The notes under the pieces were generated by a model that ran no database searches, had not been told where the DNA came from, and saw only the letters and a list, made by a program, of their open reading frames with translations. The translations under genes and the position numbers were made by a program. From Massilia mucilaginosa (GTDB lineage Bacteria; Pseudomonadota; Gammaproteobacteria; Burkholderiales; Burkholderiaceae_D), in NCBI RefSeq assembly GCF_011682145.1, contig NZ_WHJH01000003.1:186001-250000 (forward strand): 64,000 nt of DNA. The letters run 5' to 3'. This document shows positions 25,408 through 34,333 of this stretch, piece after piece (the first letter of the stretch is position 1; each line of letters begins with the position of its first letter).

Positions 25408-26754
25408 ATGCCTGCTCACCTCATTCCTGGCGCGATCCCCCCTCTGGTCCGCCGCCATGCCGAAGACGCGGCATTTTACTGGAACCGGCATGACGCATCT
25501 GCCGACTCCCCCCGGCTCGGCCTGGCCGCGCTGGGCAGCTTCAGCCAGCTGCTGGTCGCTCATCTGGAGGGGCTGGCCGTTGCCGGTGCGCACGCCTGGC
25601 CGCACTGCCACGCCGCCCTGGAGCGCTGGAAAAAGCCGGCCGAGGCCTTCGTCTGCGCGTATGTCGCGTTTGCCATGGCCGAGCCGGCGTACAGCGAGGC
25701 CCTGCTCAAGCAGCTGCGCGCGCATCCGGACCAGTTGTTGCGCGGCGTTGTCAGTGCCCTGGCCTGGCTGCCCGCGGCCGACGCCGGCCGCGTGATCGCG
25801 CAATGGACCGGCACGGACAGCGACAGCGTCATGCAGGTTGCCGCCTTGCGCGCCATCGCCCTCATCGGGGGCGAGGCGGCGCTGGTCATGGCCCGGCCGC
25901 TGGCCATCTTTCTGGCCGATCCAGACCCGCATGTGCGCGCGGCGGCCTGCCGCGCCGCCGCCGCTTTGCCTGGCGCGAGCGGCCATTGGGACGGCGTGCA
26001 CGCGCTGCTGGACGATCCGGTCGCGGCGGTACGCGCGGAAGCGGCGATCGCGATCGGCAGCCTGGCCGGGCATGCGCGGCCAGGCGCGGCCTGGCCCTTC
26101 CTGCCCATCCTGTGGCACTGCGTGGCCACGCAGGCCGAGCTGGCCGCCGGCGCCAGCGGCTGGTACCGCATGCAAGCGCAGCGGCGGCTGGAGCGCTGGG
26201 TACAACAGCTGGCCTTGCTCCAGCCTCCCGGCGCGGTATGCGCGGCCGCCCTGGCGGCGCTGCCGGCGCGTGTCCGCCTGTGCTTCGTGGCCTGGCACGG
26301 CGATCCGTGCCATCTGCCGCTCGTCATCGAACACATGGATATGCCCGGGCTGGAGCGCTACGCCGGCTGGGTGTGGCAGACCATGACCGGTGTCGATCTG
26401 GTCGCCTCCGGCTTGGGTGGGTCCGAGCCGGAGCGCGACCAGCCCACGCCGCGCGTGAGCGGCGTGGGCACGGACGCCGATTTCGGCCTGGCGCTGCCGG
26501 ACGTGGCGGCAGTGCGGCACCATCCGTCCGGCGGGCTGTCGCATGGGCTGCGCTATCTGGCTGGCGCCGTGTTGACGCCGGCGCGTGCGCGCGAGCTGCT
26601 GCGCGATGCCCCGCAGGCGCTACGCAGCATTGCCGCAGCCAGCCTGCAGCAGAGTCATCCCGGACTGCGGGTGCACGTGCGGGCCAGCGCTCTGGTCCAG
26701 CAAGCCTGCATCGCCCGGATCGACGCCATGCTCGCGGGCGCAGCGGTACGCTGA
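25408..26754 (+). CDS. TIGR02270-type T6SS-associated protein
   Basis: 448 residues, starting at ATG 25408 (GGGAG 9 bases upstream) rather than ATG 25381 inside the previous gene. Alpha-helical, HEAT-like repeats are visible: VMQVAALRAIALIGGEAALV, DPDPHVRAAACRAAAALPG and DPVAAVRAEAAIAIGSLAG. The second half contains WVWQTMTGVDLVASGL and GLRYLAGAVLTPARARELLR, which match what I know of the TIGR02270 family encoded with DUF2169 and DUF4150 proteins. Function is not established; it closes the operon, and the next gene is on the other strand. No signal peptide. Confidence 0.8.
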   Translation: MPAHLIPGAIPPLVRRHAEDAAFYWNRHDASADSPRLGLAALGSFSQLLVAHLEGLAVAGAHAWPHCHAALERWKKPAEAFVCAYVAFAMAEPAYSEALLKQLRAHPDQLLRGVVSALAWLPAADAGRVIAQWTGTDSDSVMQVAALRAIALIGGEAALVMARPLAIFLADPDPHVRAAACRAAAALPGASGHWDGVHALLDDPVAAVRAEAAIAIGSLAGHARPGAAWPFLPILWHCVATQAELAAGASGWYRMQAQRRLERWVQQLALLQPPGAVCAAALAALPARVRLCFVAWHGDPCHLPLVIEHMDMPGLERYAGWVWQTMTGVDLVASGLGGSEPERDQPTPRVSGVGTDADFGLALPDVAAVRHHPSGGLSHGLRYLAGAVLTPARARELLRDAPQALRSIAAASLQQSHPGLRVHVRASALVQQACIARIDAMLAGAAVR

Positions 26755-26785
26755 GCGACCTGCGGCTGACCGGGCGCAGCGCTGC

Positions 26786-27160
26786 CTACGGCCAGCCAAT
26801 CGTCGGCCCATTCTGGATCGAGCGCACCAGGATCGGCGCCACGTGCTGGATCTTGTGCCAGTCAAAGTAATAGCGGTCCATGGTGGCCGGCGAGGCGATG
26901 TGGCGCTTGACGCCATTGTCGATCAGGTACACCGCCGCATCGCCCTGCGCCTGGGCCAGCACGGCCCCATGGCTGAGCGCGACGCCGGTGTCGATATTGT
27001 TCAGATGCGGGTCTTGCAAGATGCCGTTCCAGTCGCGGAACAGGTTGTTGTACGTGAGCGGATCGGGAATGTGCCGCTTCCTGCCCTGATCGATGAGATA
27101 GACGTGCGGTGCGCCGGGCATTTGCATCCGCAGTCCGTTGAGATCGTTTCTGATAGCCAT
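26786..27160 (-). CDS. Small protein with two YLIDxGxKRHI repeats
   Basis: 124 residues made almost wholly of two copies of one module: HVYLIDQGRKRHIPDPLTYN then LFRDWNGI, and AVYLIDNGVKRHIASPATMD then YYFDWHKI, about 50 residues apart. ATG 27160 follows AGGGGGAA. No signal peptide is apparent. VYLxxxGxKRxI modules occur singly or in series in many bacterial proteins of unknown function and probably form a small beta-rich unit. The gene lies tail-to-tail with the T6SS operon (31 bases apart), so it is not part of that transcript. Confidence 0.7.
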   Translation of the reverse strand: MAIRNDLNGLRMQMPGAPHVYLIDQGRKRHIPDPLTYNNLFRDWNGILQDPHLNNIDTGVALSHGAVLAQAQGDAAVYLIDNGVKRHIASPATMDRYYFDWHKIQHVAPILVRSIQNGPTIGWP

Positions 27161-27534
27161 GATATTCCCCCTGATGGGTTGCGCCGCAAACGTGTTGCCA
27201 GCTCCTCGCCACCCACCGCGCCGTTGCGGCAAGGCGGTGCGCTTGCTTGAGGCAAGGAAACGCCAGGCGCCGCGTCCGCGCGCACAGCACGCCGGCTGCC
27301 GCTCTGCCGCTCTGCCGCTGCGCCTGTCCGGCCAGACTACAAGCCGCCCGCCGTGGGGCGCTTGTGTCCGCTCAAGCGCCGGCTTGCTCTGGCGCCGGTG
27401 GCGCGCTCCGTTTCCCCGATGCAGCAACATGCTCCTCGATAAATACCTGCGGTAAGGAAAAATTGACGGGTTACAATCTGACGGTGTGGCGTCGACGCCA
27501 TCGTCGTACGCTGATCATTTCAGAGGAAACCCGC
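27161..27534. other. Divergent intergenic region, no gene seen
   Basis: Lies between the starts of a minus-strand and a plus-strand gene and should hold both promoters. GC-rich with no convincing coding frame; open frames here lack ribosome sites and have Arg/Ala-biased composition. A modest AGAGGAAA ribosome site stands just before 27535. Confidence 0.5.
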
Positions 27535-28539
27535 ATGTCCACCCCCGTTGCACGCTGCCTGGCGCTTGCCTGTGCTTTTACCGTCCTGCCTGCCGTTGCA
27601 GCCTGTCCCGACTACATCACGGCCGCCAATCCGCCGACCTTGGCCGGCCCGATCAAAAAGCCTTTCGCCAACCTCGGCAACCTGGTCCTGACGGGGAGGT
27701 ACGCGCCCTGGCACATGGCGCACGACGCCATCGTCAAGGTGGGAACGCCGGCTGGCATGAGCGCCAAATTCGACTACGACGGCGCGCTGCACAAGGACCT
27801 CGAAGGCGAGCGCGTGCATGCGTATCTGTACGGGACCGGCATGAGCGGCTGGCAGTATGTGGGCAATTACCTGACCGACAGCGACGGCAAGATCGACGTA
27901 CCGCTGGGCACGCAGCCGGTGGGCGAGTATGTCGTGCGCTTCGTGGTGGAAGGGGACCTGAGCGGCACCAGCGGCTACCTGAGCGTGGTCGACCCCGGGC
28001 GCGACACGATTGTCTTCGATATCGACGGCACCCTGACCACCAGCGACTTCGAGGCGTATGCCGATTACGTGGGCGTGAGGAACGCCAGGCCGTACCGGTA
28101 CGCCCCGGAGATGGTCAATGCCTACCGCGACAAGGGCTACCAGTTGATCTTTCTGAGCGCGCGGCCGTACTGGGTGACCAAGGATGGACGCGCGTGGCTG
28201 GAGCTGCACAATATCGCGCCCTGGCATTATCACAGCAATCCCTACAGCGGTGGCCCGGTGCCGCCCGATACCCAGAAGTTCAAAGGCGATTACGTGCGCC
28301 ATTTGCGCGATGCGGTCGGTCTCAATATCGTGCGCGTGTACGGCAATGCCCTCACCGATATCGGGGCGTATGCGGACGCCGGCATGGCCAAGGCCGATAC
28401 CTATATCATCGGGCCGCATGCCGGTGTCGCCGGCACCCGGCCGCTTCACGGCGAGTATGCGGAGCACTACCGCCTCTTGGTCAGGCCGGCGCCGCTGGCG
28501 CGCTGCCGGGCCGATGCGACCCTTCCCGCGCCATCCTGA
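27535..28539 (+). CDS. Exported lipin/LNS2-type HAD phosphatase, paralog 1
   Basis: 334 residues. Signal peptide MSTPVARCLALACAFTVLPA..., cleaved after VAA, giving a mature start at Cys. The N-terminal domain (about 40-155) is beta-rich (WQYVGNYLTDSDGKIDVPLG) and resembles an immunoglobulin-like fold. The C-terminal half is a HAD domain of the lipin/PITP LNS2 kind: VFDIDGTLTTSDFEAYADYV with Asp162 and Asp164, IFLSARPYWVTKDGR, and TYIIGPHAGVAG. DxDGT marks a Mg-dependent phosphatase; an exported phosphatidate phosphatase is a guess. ATG 27535 has AGAGGAAA upstream. The paralog at 29698 shares the same layout. Confidence 0.82.
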   Translation: MSTPVARCLALACAFTVLPAVAACPDYITAANPPTLAGPIKKPFANLGNLVLTGRYAPWHMAHDAIVKVGTPAGMSAKFDYDGALHKDLEGERVHAYLYGTGMSGWQYVGNYLTDSDGKIDVPLGTQPVGEYVVRFVVEGDLSGTSGYLSVVDPGRDTIVFDIDGTLTTSDFEAYADYVGVRNARPYRYAPEMVNAYRDKGYQLIFLSARPYWVTKDGRAWLELHNIAPWHYHSNPYSGGPVPPDTQKFKGDYVRHLRDAVGLNIVRVYGNALTDIGAYADAGMAKADTYIIGPHAGVAGTRPLHGEYAEHYRLLVRPAPLARCRADATLPAPS

Positions 28540-28570
28540 CCGTGGCTTGGGCGGGCCGCCTCGCCGGCAG

Positions 28571-29338
28571 TTACCTGGCGGCTTTGCGGCGGCGGGCGCA
28601 CAAGCCCACCATCGCCAGCCCGGCCAGCAGCATGGCGTAGGTTTCCGGCTCGGGCACTGCCGAAATGACCTCTGCTACGTTGTTGGTGTCAAACTCGAGA
28701 TGGCCATAGCCATCGGTGCTACCTGACGCCAGATAGGCGGAAACAGTGTACGTTTTCGTGCCGGTCAAGCGCGCGTAATAGGACTGGTAGAACGTCATTT
28801 CTTCACCGGGAGTCTGGCCTTCCTGGTCACCCAGCCTGCCCTTCAGGCTGAAATACGCCCATCCCCGCGAGTCGATGGCCGGATTGGATACGTCGTTGCT
28901 GACGGTGCCGATCGCGGAAATGATCATCCCCGTGTTCGGGCTCAGCCTGAATCTGTCGAGGTGGGAGGTGCCGGCCTGCATGGTGCCCCTGGTCGGCGCC
29001 GTGGCGTTGGCGAACGTTGTCGAACGCCAGTTGGCTGCGTCCGTACTGGTGCTCGCGGTGCCGCCAGCGTGGCTCGCCGAGGTGGTACCCAGGGTGCCGA
29101 TGCTCTGGGACGTGACTTTCCCGGTTTGCGCGTCGGTGAAGTAGCTGAAGCTGCTATCGGAGTGTTCCGTAAAAAAAATGCTCGGGGAGATGTTGTCGGT
29201 CAGGTCCAGGTCGACCAGTTGGTAGGAGAACTGTGAAATGGAGGCGGACGTGCTGATCGATTGCGCATGGGCGGAGCCGGTTGCGATCGCCGCAGCGGCG
29301 AGGACGCAATAAGCGAGCCTGGAAGAGGTGTTGGACAT
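28571..29338 (-). CDS. PEP-CTERM sorting domain protein
   Basis: 255 residues. Signal peptide ending SAHA (about residue 25), a Ser/Thr-rich mature part with beta strands, and a C-terminal AVPEPETYAMLLAGLAMVG helix followed by ARRRK. The PEP motif, hydrophobic helix and Arg-rich tail form the PEP-CTERM signal handled by exosortase (EpsH-type), which couples surface proteins to exopolysaccharide. No exosortase gene lies in the window. It is convergent with the phosphatase gene at 27535 and divergent from the one at 29698. The protein's own role, probably surface or biofilm matrix, is inferred. Confidence 0.9.
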   Translation of the reverse strand: MSNTSSRLAYCVLAAAAIATGSAHAQSISTSASISQFSYQLVDLDLTDNISPSIFFTEHSDSSFSYFTDAQTGKVTSQSIGTLGTTSASHAGGTASTSTDAANWRSTTFANATAPTRGTMQAGTSHLDRFRLSPNTGMIISAIGTVSNDVSNPAIDSRGWAYFSLKGRLGDQEGQTPGEEMTFYQSYYARLTGTKTYTVSAYLASGSTDGYGHLEFDTNNVAEVISAVPEPETYAMLLAGLAMVGLCARRRKAAR

Positions 29339-29697
29339 GGGGGTGCTTTCGCGAGAGGGCTGCCGGGTATCGGCTGGCTCGCCTCAGTATAAACCTGTCA
29401 ATCATGACATATTGTTAATAACGTATATGCATAGGGGATTTTGTTGTTTTTTTGGTCAATAAGATCGTTGTCGAGCATTTATTCGGGAACATGTTTTACC
29501 GGGCGCATGGCGCCGGCGCCGACAGCGGGGGTATCCGTACACGCGATACAACACTCATCCTTGTTTTTTGAACATCGCAGTCAAAAAGGTGACAATGTCA
29601 TTTTAGAAATGCTCACGGCAGGGTAATGTTGGCAAGACACAATCGTAAAGTTTGTGTCGTCGTCATCTGACTATCCCCTCATCCTGCGGAGACCTTC
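29339..29697. other. Divergent intergenic region, no gene seen
   Basis: Separates the divergent PEP-CTERM and phosphatase genes. It is AT-rich near 29395-29460 (TATTGTTAATAACGTATAT), a likely promoter area. No coding frame with a ribosome site was found. Confidence 0.5.
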
Positions 29698-30678
29698 ATG
29701 CTGAAACCCGTTGCGCGTTGCATTGCGATTGCCTGTGCTTGTTCCGCTTTGCCTGCCGTTGCCGCCTGTCCCGATTACACCACCGCAGCCAATCCGCCGG
29801 CTTTTTCCGGGCCGGCGAAGAAAACGTTTTCGAAGTTCGGCAATACCATCCTGGCCGGCTTGTACAAGCCCTGGCACATGGCGCACGACACCATCGTCAA
29901 GGCCGGAACGGCGGCGACCATCACCGGCAAGTTCGATTACGACGCCGTGCTGCACAAGGACCTGGAAGGCGAGCGGGTGCACGCGTATCTGTACGGGACC
30001 GGCATGAGCGGCTGGCAGTACGTCGGCAACTTCGTGACCGACAGCGACGGCAAGGTCAACGTGCCGCTGGGCGTGCGCCCGGTCGGCGACTATGTGGTGC
30101 GCTTTGTTGTTGAAGGCGACTTGAGCGGCACCACCGGCTACCTGAGCGTGGTTGACGCCGGGCGCGACGCGGTGCTGTTCGACATCGACGGCACGCTCAC
30201 CATCAACGACTTCGAAGCCTATGCCGATTACGTCGGCGTCAAGACCGCCACCGCGTATTACTACGCGCCGCAGGTGGTCAACGCCTACCGCGAGAAGGGC
30301 TACCAGGTGATCTTTTTGACGGCGCGCCCGTACTGGGTTACCAAGGATGGCCTGGAGTGGCTCGATATTCAAAAGGTCGGGCGCTGGCACTATCATTCCA
30401 ACCCGTACGGCGACGGTCCGATTCCGCCCGATACGCAAAAATTCAAGACCGATTACGTGCGCCACCTGCGCGATGTGGTGGGCCTGAACATCGTGCGCGC
30501 CTACGGTAACGCGACCACCGATATCGCGGCGTATGCCGACGGCGGGATCGCCAAGGCCAATACCTACATCATCGGCCCCAACGCGGGCGCCTCCGGCACC
30601 CAGCCGATCCACGGCGAGTACGGGTCGCACTTGTCGTTCGTGGTGACGCCGACGCCGGTGGCCAGTTGCCGCCGCTGA
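29698..30678 (+). CDS. Exported lipin/LNS2-type HAD phosphatase, paralog 2
   Basis: 326 residues, close relative of the protein at 27535: same signal peptide pattern (LKPVARCIAIACACSALPAV), same WHMAHDTIVKAG segment, same two-domain layout, and DxDGT in the same place (LFDIDGTLTINDFEAYADYV, Asp162/Asp164). Other HAD motifs are IFLTARPYWVTKDG and TYIIGPNAGASGTQ. The two are plainly duplicates. ATG 29698 follows GGAG. A role in phospholipid or phosphate turnover at the cell surface is inferred; the PEP-CTERM gene between the copies hints at an envelope context. Dephosphorylation of phosphatidic acid is unproven. Confidence 0.82.
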   Translation: MLKPVARCIAIACACSALPAVAACPDYTTAANPPAFSGPAKKTFSKFGNTILAGLYKPWHMAHDTIVKAGTAATITGKFDYDAVLHKDLEGERVHAYLYGTGMSGWQYVGNFVTDSDGKVNVPLGVRPVGDYVVRFVVEGDLSGTTGYLSVVDAGRDAVLFDIDGTLTINDFEAYADYVGVKTATAYYYAPQVVNAYREKGYQVIFLTARPYWVTKDGLEWLDIQKVGRWHYHSNPYGDGPIPPDTQKFKTDYVRHLRDVVGLNIVRAYGNATTDIAAYADGGIAKANTYIIGPNAGASGTQPIHGEYGSHLSFVVTPTPVASCRR

Positions 30679-30716
30679 TGCAGCAGGCGTGAGTGATCCG
30701 GCGCCATGCCGGGAGG

Positions 30717-31637
30717 CTAAGGAGCAACGTGGTCCTTGGTCGTGGCGCCAGCGTTGGCGAATACCTCGCTGCTGAGGAAGTCGATCAGCGCGCGCAGCTT
30801 CGGCGACAGATGCTTGCTTGATGGCCACAACACCTGAAATACCCCATTGTGACGGGTGTGCTCCGCCAGCACGGCGTGCAGGCGGCCATCGGCGAGTGCC
30901 GCGCCAACGGCGAAGTCGGGCAGGCAGGCGATGCCCATTCCCTGTTCGGCAAAGTACATCAGGGTGTCGATCGTGCTGCATTCGAGCACCGTCGGCAGGC
31001 CGGCGCCGACCAGCTGTTCCCACCCGCCGACCGGCCACGGCTCGATCTTGCCGGTGCTGGGGAACTTGTACAGCAGGCAGCGCTGGCGCGCCAGGTCGGC
31101 CGGCAGCAACGGCCAGCCATGCCGGCGCAGGTAGTCGGGCGAGGCCACCAGTTGCAAATGGAAGGTGCCCAGCTTGCGGCTCATCAGTCGCGAATCGGCG
31201 GTCTCGCCCACGCGTACCACCGCGTCGAAGCCTTCTTCGATCAGGTCGACGCGGCGGTCGGTGCAATCGATATCGAGCTCGATGTCCGGATAGCGCCGCG
31301 CAAACGCCACCAACACCGGATTGAGCAAGCCGCCCACCAGGGGCAGGCTGATCTTCAGGCGTCCGCGCGGCGCCATCCTGGTGCTGGACAACGCCTGCTC
31401 GGCTTGTTCGATCTCGAGCAAAATGCGGCGGCAACTTTCAAGGAATAGCGCGCCTTCGGCGGTCAGGGCGATACTGCGGGTACTGCGATGAAACAGGCGC
31501 ACGCCCACGCGCGATTCCAGGCGCGCGATGCTTTTGCCGATGGCCGAGGCCGACACGCCCAGCATGCGCCCTGCCGCGACAAAGCTGCGCGCCTCGGCCG
31601 CCTGCACGAAGGCGGCGATTCCTCCCAAATGATCCAT
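30717..31637 (-). CDS. LysR-family transcriptional regulator
   Basis: 306 residues. An N-terminal winged helix (MDHLGGIAAFVQAAEARSFV and MLGVSASAIGKSIARLESRV) is followed by the periplasmic-binding-like effector domain. ATG 31637 is preferred over an upstream in-frame GTG/ATG because MDHLxxxxAFVxxAEARSF is the classic start of the CrgA-like subgroup. It is divergent from the hydrolase and MFS genes (128 bases between the starts), so it probably controls them. Effector unknown. No in-window operator could be pinned down beyond the shared intergenic region. Confidence 0.92.
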   Translation of the reverse strand: MDHLGGIAAFVQAAEARSFVAAGRMLGVSASAIGKSIARLESRVGVRLFHRSTRSIALTAEGALFLESCRRILLEIEQAEQALSSTRMAPRGRLKISLPLVGGLLNPVLVAFARRYPDIELDIDCTDRRVDLIEEGFDAVVRVGETADSRLMSRKLGTFHLQLVASPDYLRRHGWPLLPADLARQRCLLYKFPSTGKIEPWPVGGWEQLVGAGLPTVLECSTIDTLMYFAEQGMGIACLPDFAVGAALADGRLHAVLAEHTRHNGVFQVLWPSSKHLSPKLRALIDFLSSEVFANAGATTKDHVAP

Positions 31638-31765
31638 GCTGTTCGATTCCCGATGCCCGATGCCCGATTGCGGATGGTGAAGTCCGTTATGAGCGGAACT
31701 GTAGCCCATTTTTCTTCAGTTCGTACAAGGCTAAGCTGGATTTCCCTCGTTAACAAGGAAATCCC

Positions 31766-32962
31766 ATGGTCGATTCCCCGCATACTTTCACTCATGCCGA
31801 CACGGCAATGCCGGCGCGCCTCGATGCCGTGATCGAACGTGCCCTGGCCGAACGGCGCCTGGTCGGCGCCGTGGTCCTGGTCGCCCAAGGCGCTCGCCTG
31901 ATCTACCGCAACGCCGCCGGGATGGCCGACCGCGAGCAGGGCCGGCCGATGGCGCCCGATACCCTGTTCCGCCTTGCCTCCGTGTCCAAGCCGATCGTCT
32001 CGGCGGCCGCGCTGGTGCTGGTCGCGCAGGGGCGCCTCGACCTCGATGCGCCGGTGGCCGCCTACCTGCCTTACTTCCAGCCGACCCTGGCGGACGGCGC
32101 GCCGGCCGTCATTACCATCGCCCAACTGATGACCCATACCGCCGGCCTGGGCTATCGCTTCTTCCAGGAAGAGGACGGTCCCTACGCGCGCGCCCAGGTC
32201 TCCGACGGCATGGATGACAGCGGCCTCACCCTGCGCGAGAACCTGGTGCGGCTGGCCAGCGTTCCGCTGTTGTACCCGCCGGGTACGCAATGGCGCTATT
32301 CGCTGGCGACCGATGTGCTGGGCGCGGTGATCGAGCAGGCCTGCGCGATGCCGCTGGCGCAGGCGGTTGCGGCACTGGTGTGCGAACCGCTGGCCATGCG
32401 CGACACGGGTTTTGGCGTGGCCGACCCGCAGCGGCTGGCGCAAGCCTACGCCAACGCCAGTCCGGCACCGCGCCTTCTGCGCGGTGCCGAGCGGCTTCCC
32501 TTCATCGACGGCAGTGCGGGTTTTCGGCTGGCGCCGGGACGCGCGCTGGACGCCGGCGCCTATCCGTCCGGCGGCGCCGGCATGGTGGGCTCGGCGCCCG
32601 ACCTGCTGCGTTTGCTGGAAATGCTGCGATGCGGCGGAGCGCCGCTGCTGCCGCCAGCGCTGGTGCGGCAAATGACCGGCAACCGGATTGGCGAGCTGCC
32701 GATGGCATACTGGCCTGGACGCGGCTTCGGCCTGGGCGTGACCGTGCTGAAAGACGCGCGCGCGGCCGCCAGCCCCGAGTCGCCCGGCACCTGGCGCATG
32801 GGTGGCACCTACGGCCACTCGTGGTTCGTCGATCCGCGGCGCGCGTTGAGCGTGGTTGCGTTCACCAACACCGCGCTCGAAGGCATGTCGGGCGCGTTCG
32901 TCGACCAGCTGTGCCAGGCGGTCTACGGCAGCACGGACAGCGCCGCCGGGGTGCGGCCATGA
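31766..32962 (+). CDS. Serine hydrolase, beta-lactamase class C fold
   Basis: 398 residues, with SVSK (Ser72-Lys75) as the SxxK nucleophile/base pair in TLFRLASVSKPIVSAAALVL, and the Tyr of QWRYSLATDVLGAVIEQA at the YxN position, where Asn is replaced. The KTG-like HTG region appears as YGHSW near the C-terminus. No signal peptide, so it is probably cytoplasmic. Substrates of this family include peptides, esters and lactams. ATG 31766 follows AAGGAAA. It overlaps the MFS gene by ATGA and lies opposite a LysR regulator; together these look like a hydrolase plus efflux pair responding to one compound. Confidence 0.88.
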   Translation: MVDSPHTFTHADTAMPARLDAVIERALAERRLVGAVVLVAQGARLIYRNAAGMADREQGRPMAPDTLFRLASVSKPIVSAAALVLVAQGRLDLDAPVAAYLPYFQPTLADGAPAVITIAQLMTHTAGLGYRFFQEEDGPYARAQVSDGMDDSGLTLRENLVRLASVPLLYPPGTQWRYSLATDVLGAVIEQACAMPLAQAVAALVCEPLAMRDTGFGVADPQRLAQAYANASPAPRLLRGAERLPFIDGSAGFRLAPGRALDAGAYPSGGAGMVGSAPDLLRLLEMLRCGGAPLLPPALVRQMTGNRIGELPMAYWPGRGFGLGVTVLKDARAAASPESPGTWRMGGTYGHSWFVDPRRALSVVAFTNTALEGMSGAFVDQLCQAVYGSTDSAAGVRP

Positions 32963-34155
32963 AGGGCCCGCATCCCATTTTCTTCCTCGCCCTTGGCCTG
33001 TTCGGCCTGTACTGCATCGAGTTCGGCGTGGTGGGGATCCTGCCACTGGTGATCGAGCGTTTCCACGTGTCGGCCGCGCGGGCCGGGCTGCTGGTCGGCC
33101 TGTTCGCCCTGGTGGTCGCGCTGGGCGGGCCGCTGCTGGTGCTGCTCGCTTCCCGATTCGACCGCAAGCGTTTGCTCGCCGGGGCGCTGCTGCTGTTCGC
33201 CGTCGTCAGCGCCCTGTGCGCCTACGCGCCGACGTTCGACACGCTGCTGGCGCTGCGCATGCTGGCGGCGCTGCTGCACCCGGTCTACTTTTCGTTGGCG
33301 ATGGTCGCCGCGGTCGCCATGTATCCCCCGCGCGAGGCCACCCGTGCCAGTGCGCGCGCCTTCATCGGCACCAGCATGGGCATGGTCTTGGGCATACCGC
33401 TGACCGCCTGGATTGCCGCCGCTGTCGGCTATGAGGCATCGTTCCTGTTCTGCGCCGCCGTGAACCTGGCTGCGGGCGCGGGACTGCTGGTGTGGCTGCC
33501 GCGCACGCACGGCGGCGCCATGCTCTCCTACGGCGCGCAATTGCGCATCCTGCGCAAGCCTGCGCTCTGGCTCAATATCGGCGCTGCCACGATGGTGTTT
33601 GCCGCCATGTTCTCGGTGTATGCCTACACGGCGCACTTGCTCAAACGCGCCGGCATGGACGGCAACACGATCAGCCTGATGCTGCTGGTGTTCGGGCTGG
33701 GCGGTTTGTCGGGCAATGCGCTGGCGGGACGCCTGCTGGCAAAACGCCTGGTCGCGACCGTACTGCTGCAGCCGCTGGTGCTGGCTGTGGCGTATGCCGC
33801 CTTGTATTTTTCCGGTACCGCCAGCGTGGCGGGGATGGCGGCGATCATGCTGTTCTGGGGAGCCGCGCATACCAGTGGCCTGGTCGTGACACAGGTATGG
33901 CTGAGTTCGGCGGCGCCGGAAGCGCCGGCGTTTGCGGCTGGCTTGTATATCGCCTTCATCAACCTGGGCGTGACCATCGGTTCCGTCGCCGGCGGCGTGT
34001 TCATCGCGCATGCCGGCATGCGCGGGAGTTTGTTGAGTGGTGTGCTGTTCGCGCTGCTGGCGATGCTGCTGGCAGGACTGAAGGTAGTGTTGTACGGCGG
34101 CGCGGGCGCCCGGCGCCGCGTCATCGCTGAGGAGGAGAGCGGCGCGGCGGCGTAG
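32959..34155 (+). CDS. MFS transporter, drug/sugar-efflux type
   Basis: 398 residues, about 12 membrane helices, beginning with a short leader MKGPHPIFFLALGLFGLYCI. The loop after helix 2 carries a motif-A-like sequence (VLLASRFDRKRLLAGALLLF), and IEFGVVGILPLVIERFHVS resembles AraJ/YdhP-type exporters. ATG 32959 overlaps the stop of the hydrolase gene (ATGA), so both are made together. The C-terminus is charged (EEESGAAA). Substrate unknown; export of a product or precursor of the hydrolase is an inference. LysR control from the divergent gene is likely. Confidence 0.9.
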   Translation: MKGPHPIFFLALGLFGLYCIEFGVVGILPLVIERFHVSAARAGLLVGLFALVVALGGPLLVLLASRFDRKRLLAGALLLFAVVSALCAYAPTFDTLLALRMLAALLHPVYFSLAMVAAVAMYPPREATRASARAFIGTSMGMVLGIPLTAWIAAAVGYEASFLFCAAVNLAAGAGLLVWLPRTHGGAMLSYGAQLRILRKPALWLNIGAATMVFAAMFSVYAYTAHLLKRAGMDGNTISLMLLVFGLGGLSGNALAGRLLAKRLVATVLLQPLVLAVAYAALYFSGTASVAGMAAIMLFWGAAHTSGLVVTQVWLSSAAPEAPAFAAGLYIAFINLGVTIGSVAGGVFIAHAGMRGSLLSGVLFALLAMLLAGLKVVLYGGAGARRRVIAEEESGAAA

Positions 34156-34333
34156 TTGTCCCTGTCGTGCCATACGCCGTCGTCCCTCACGTACCTGGTT
34201 GAACCAGCGGCCAGCGTTGCGCATCAGTGAGCGGAGATGGCCTTTTCGTTAATATTGCATCGGCTGCATCATGCGTGGCATACTGGTAACCATTGGAAAT
34301 CATTTCTTGGATGGGAAAGGCATGGGAGCGACG

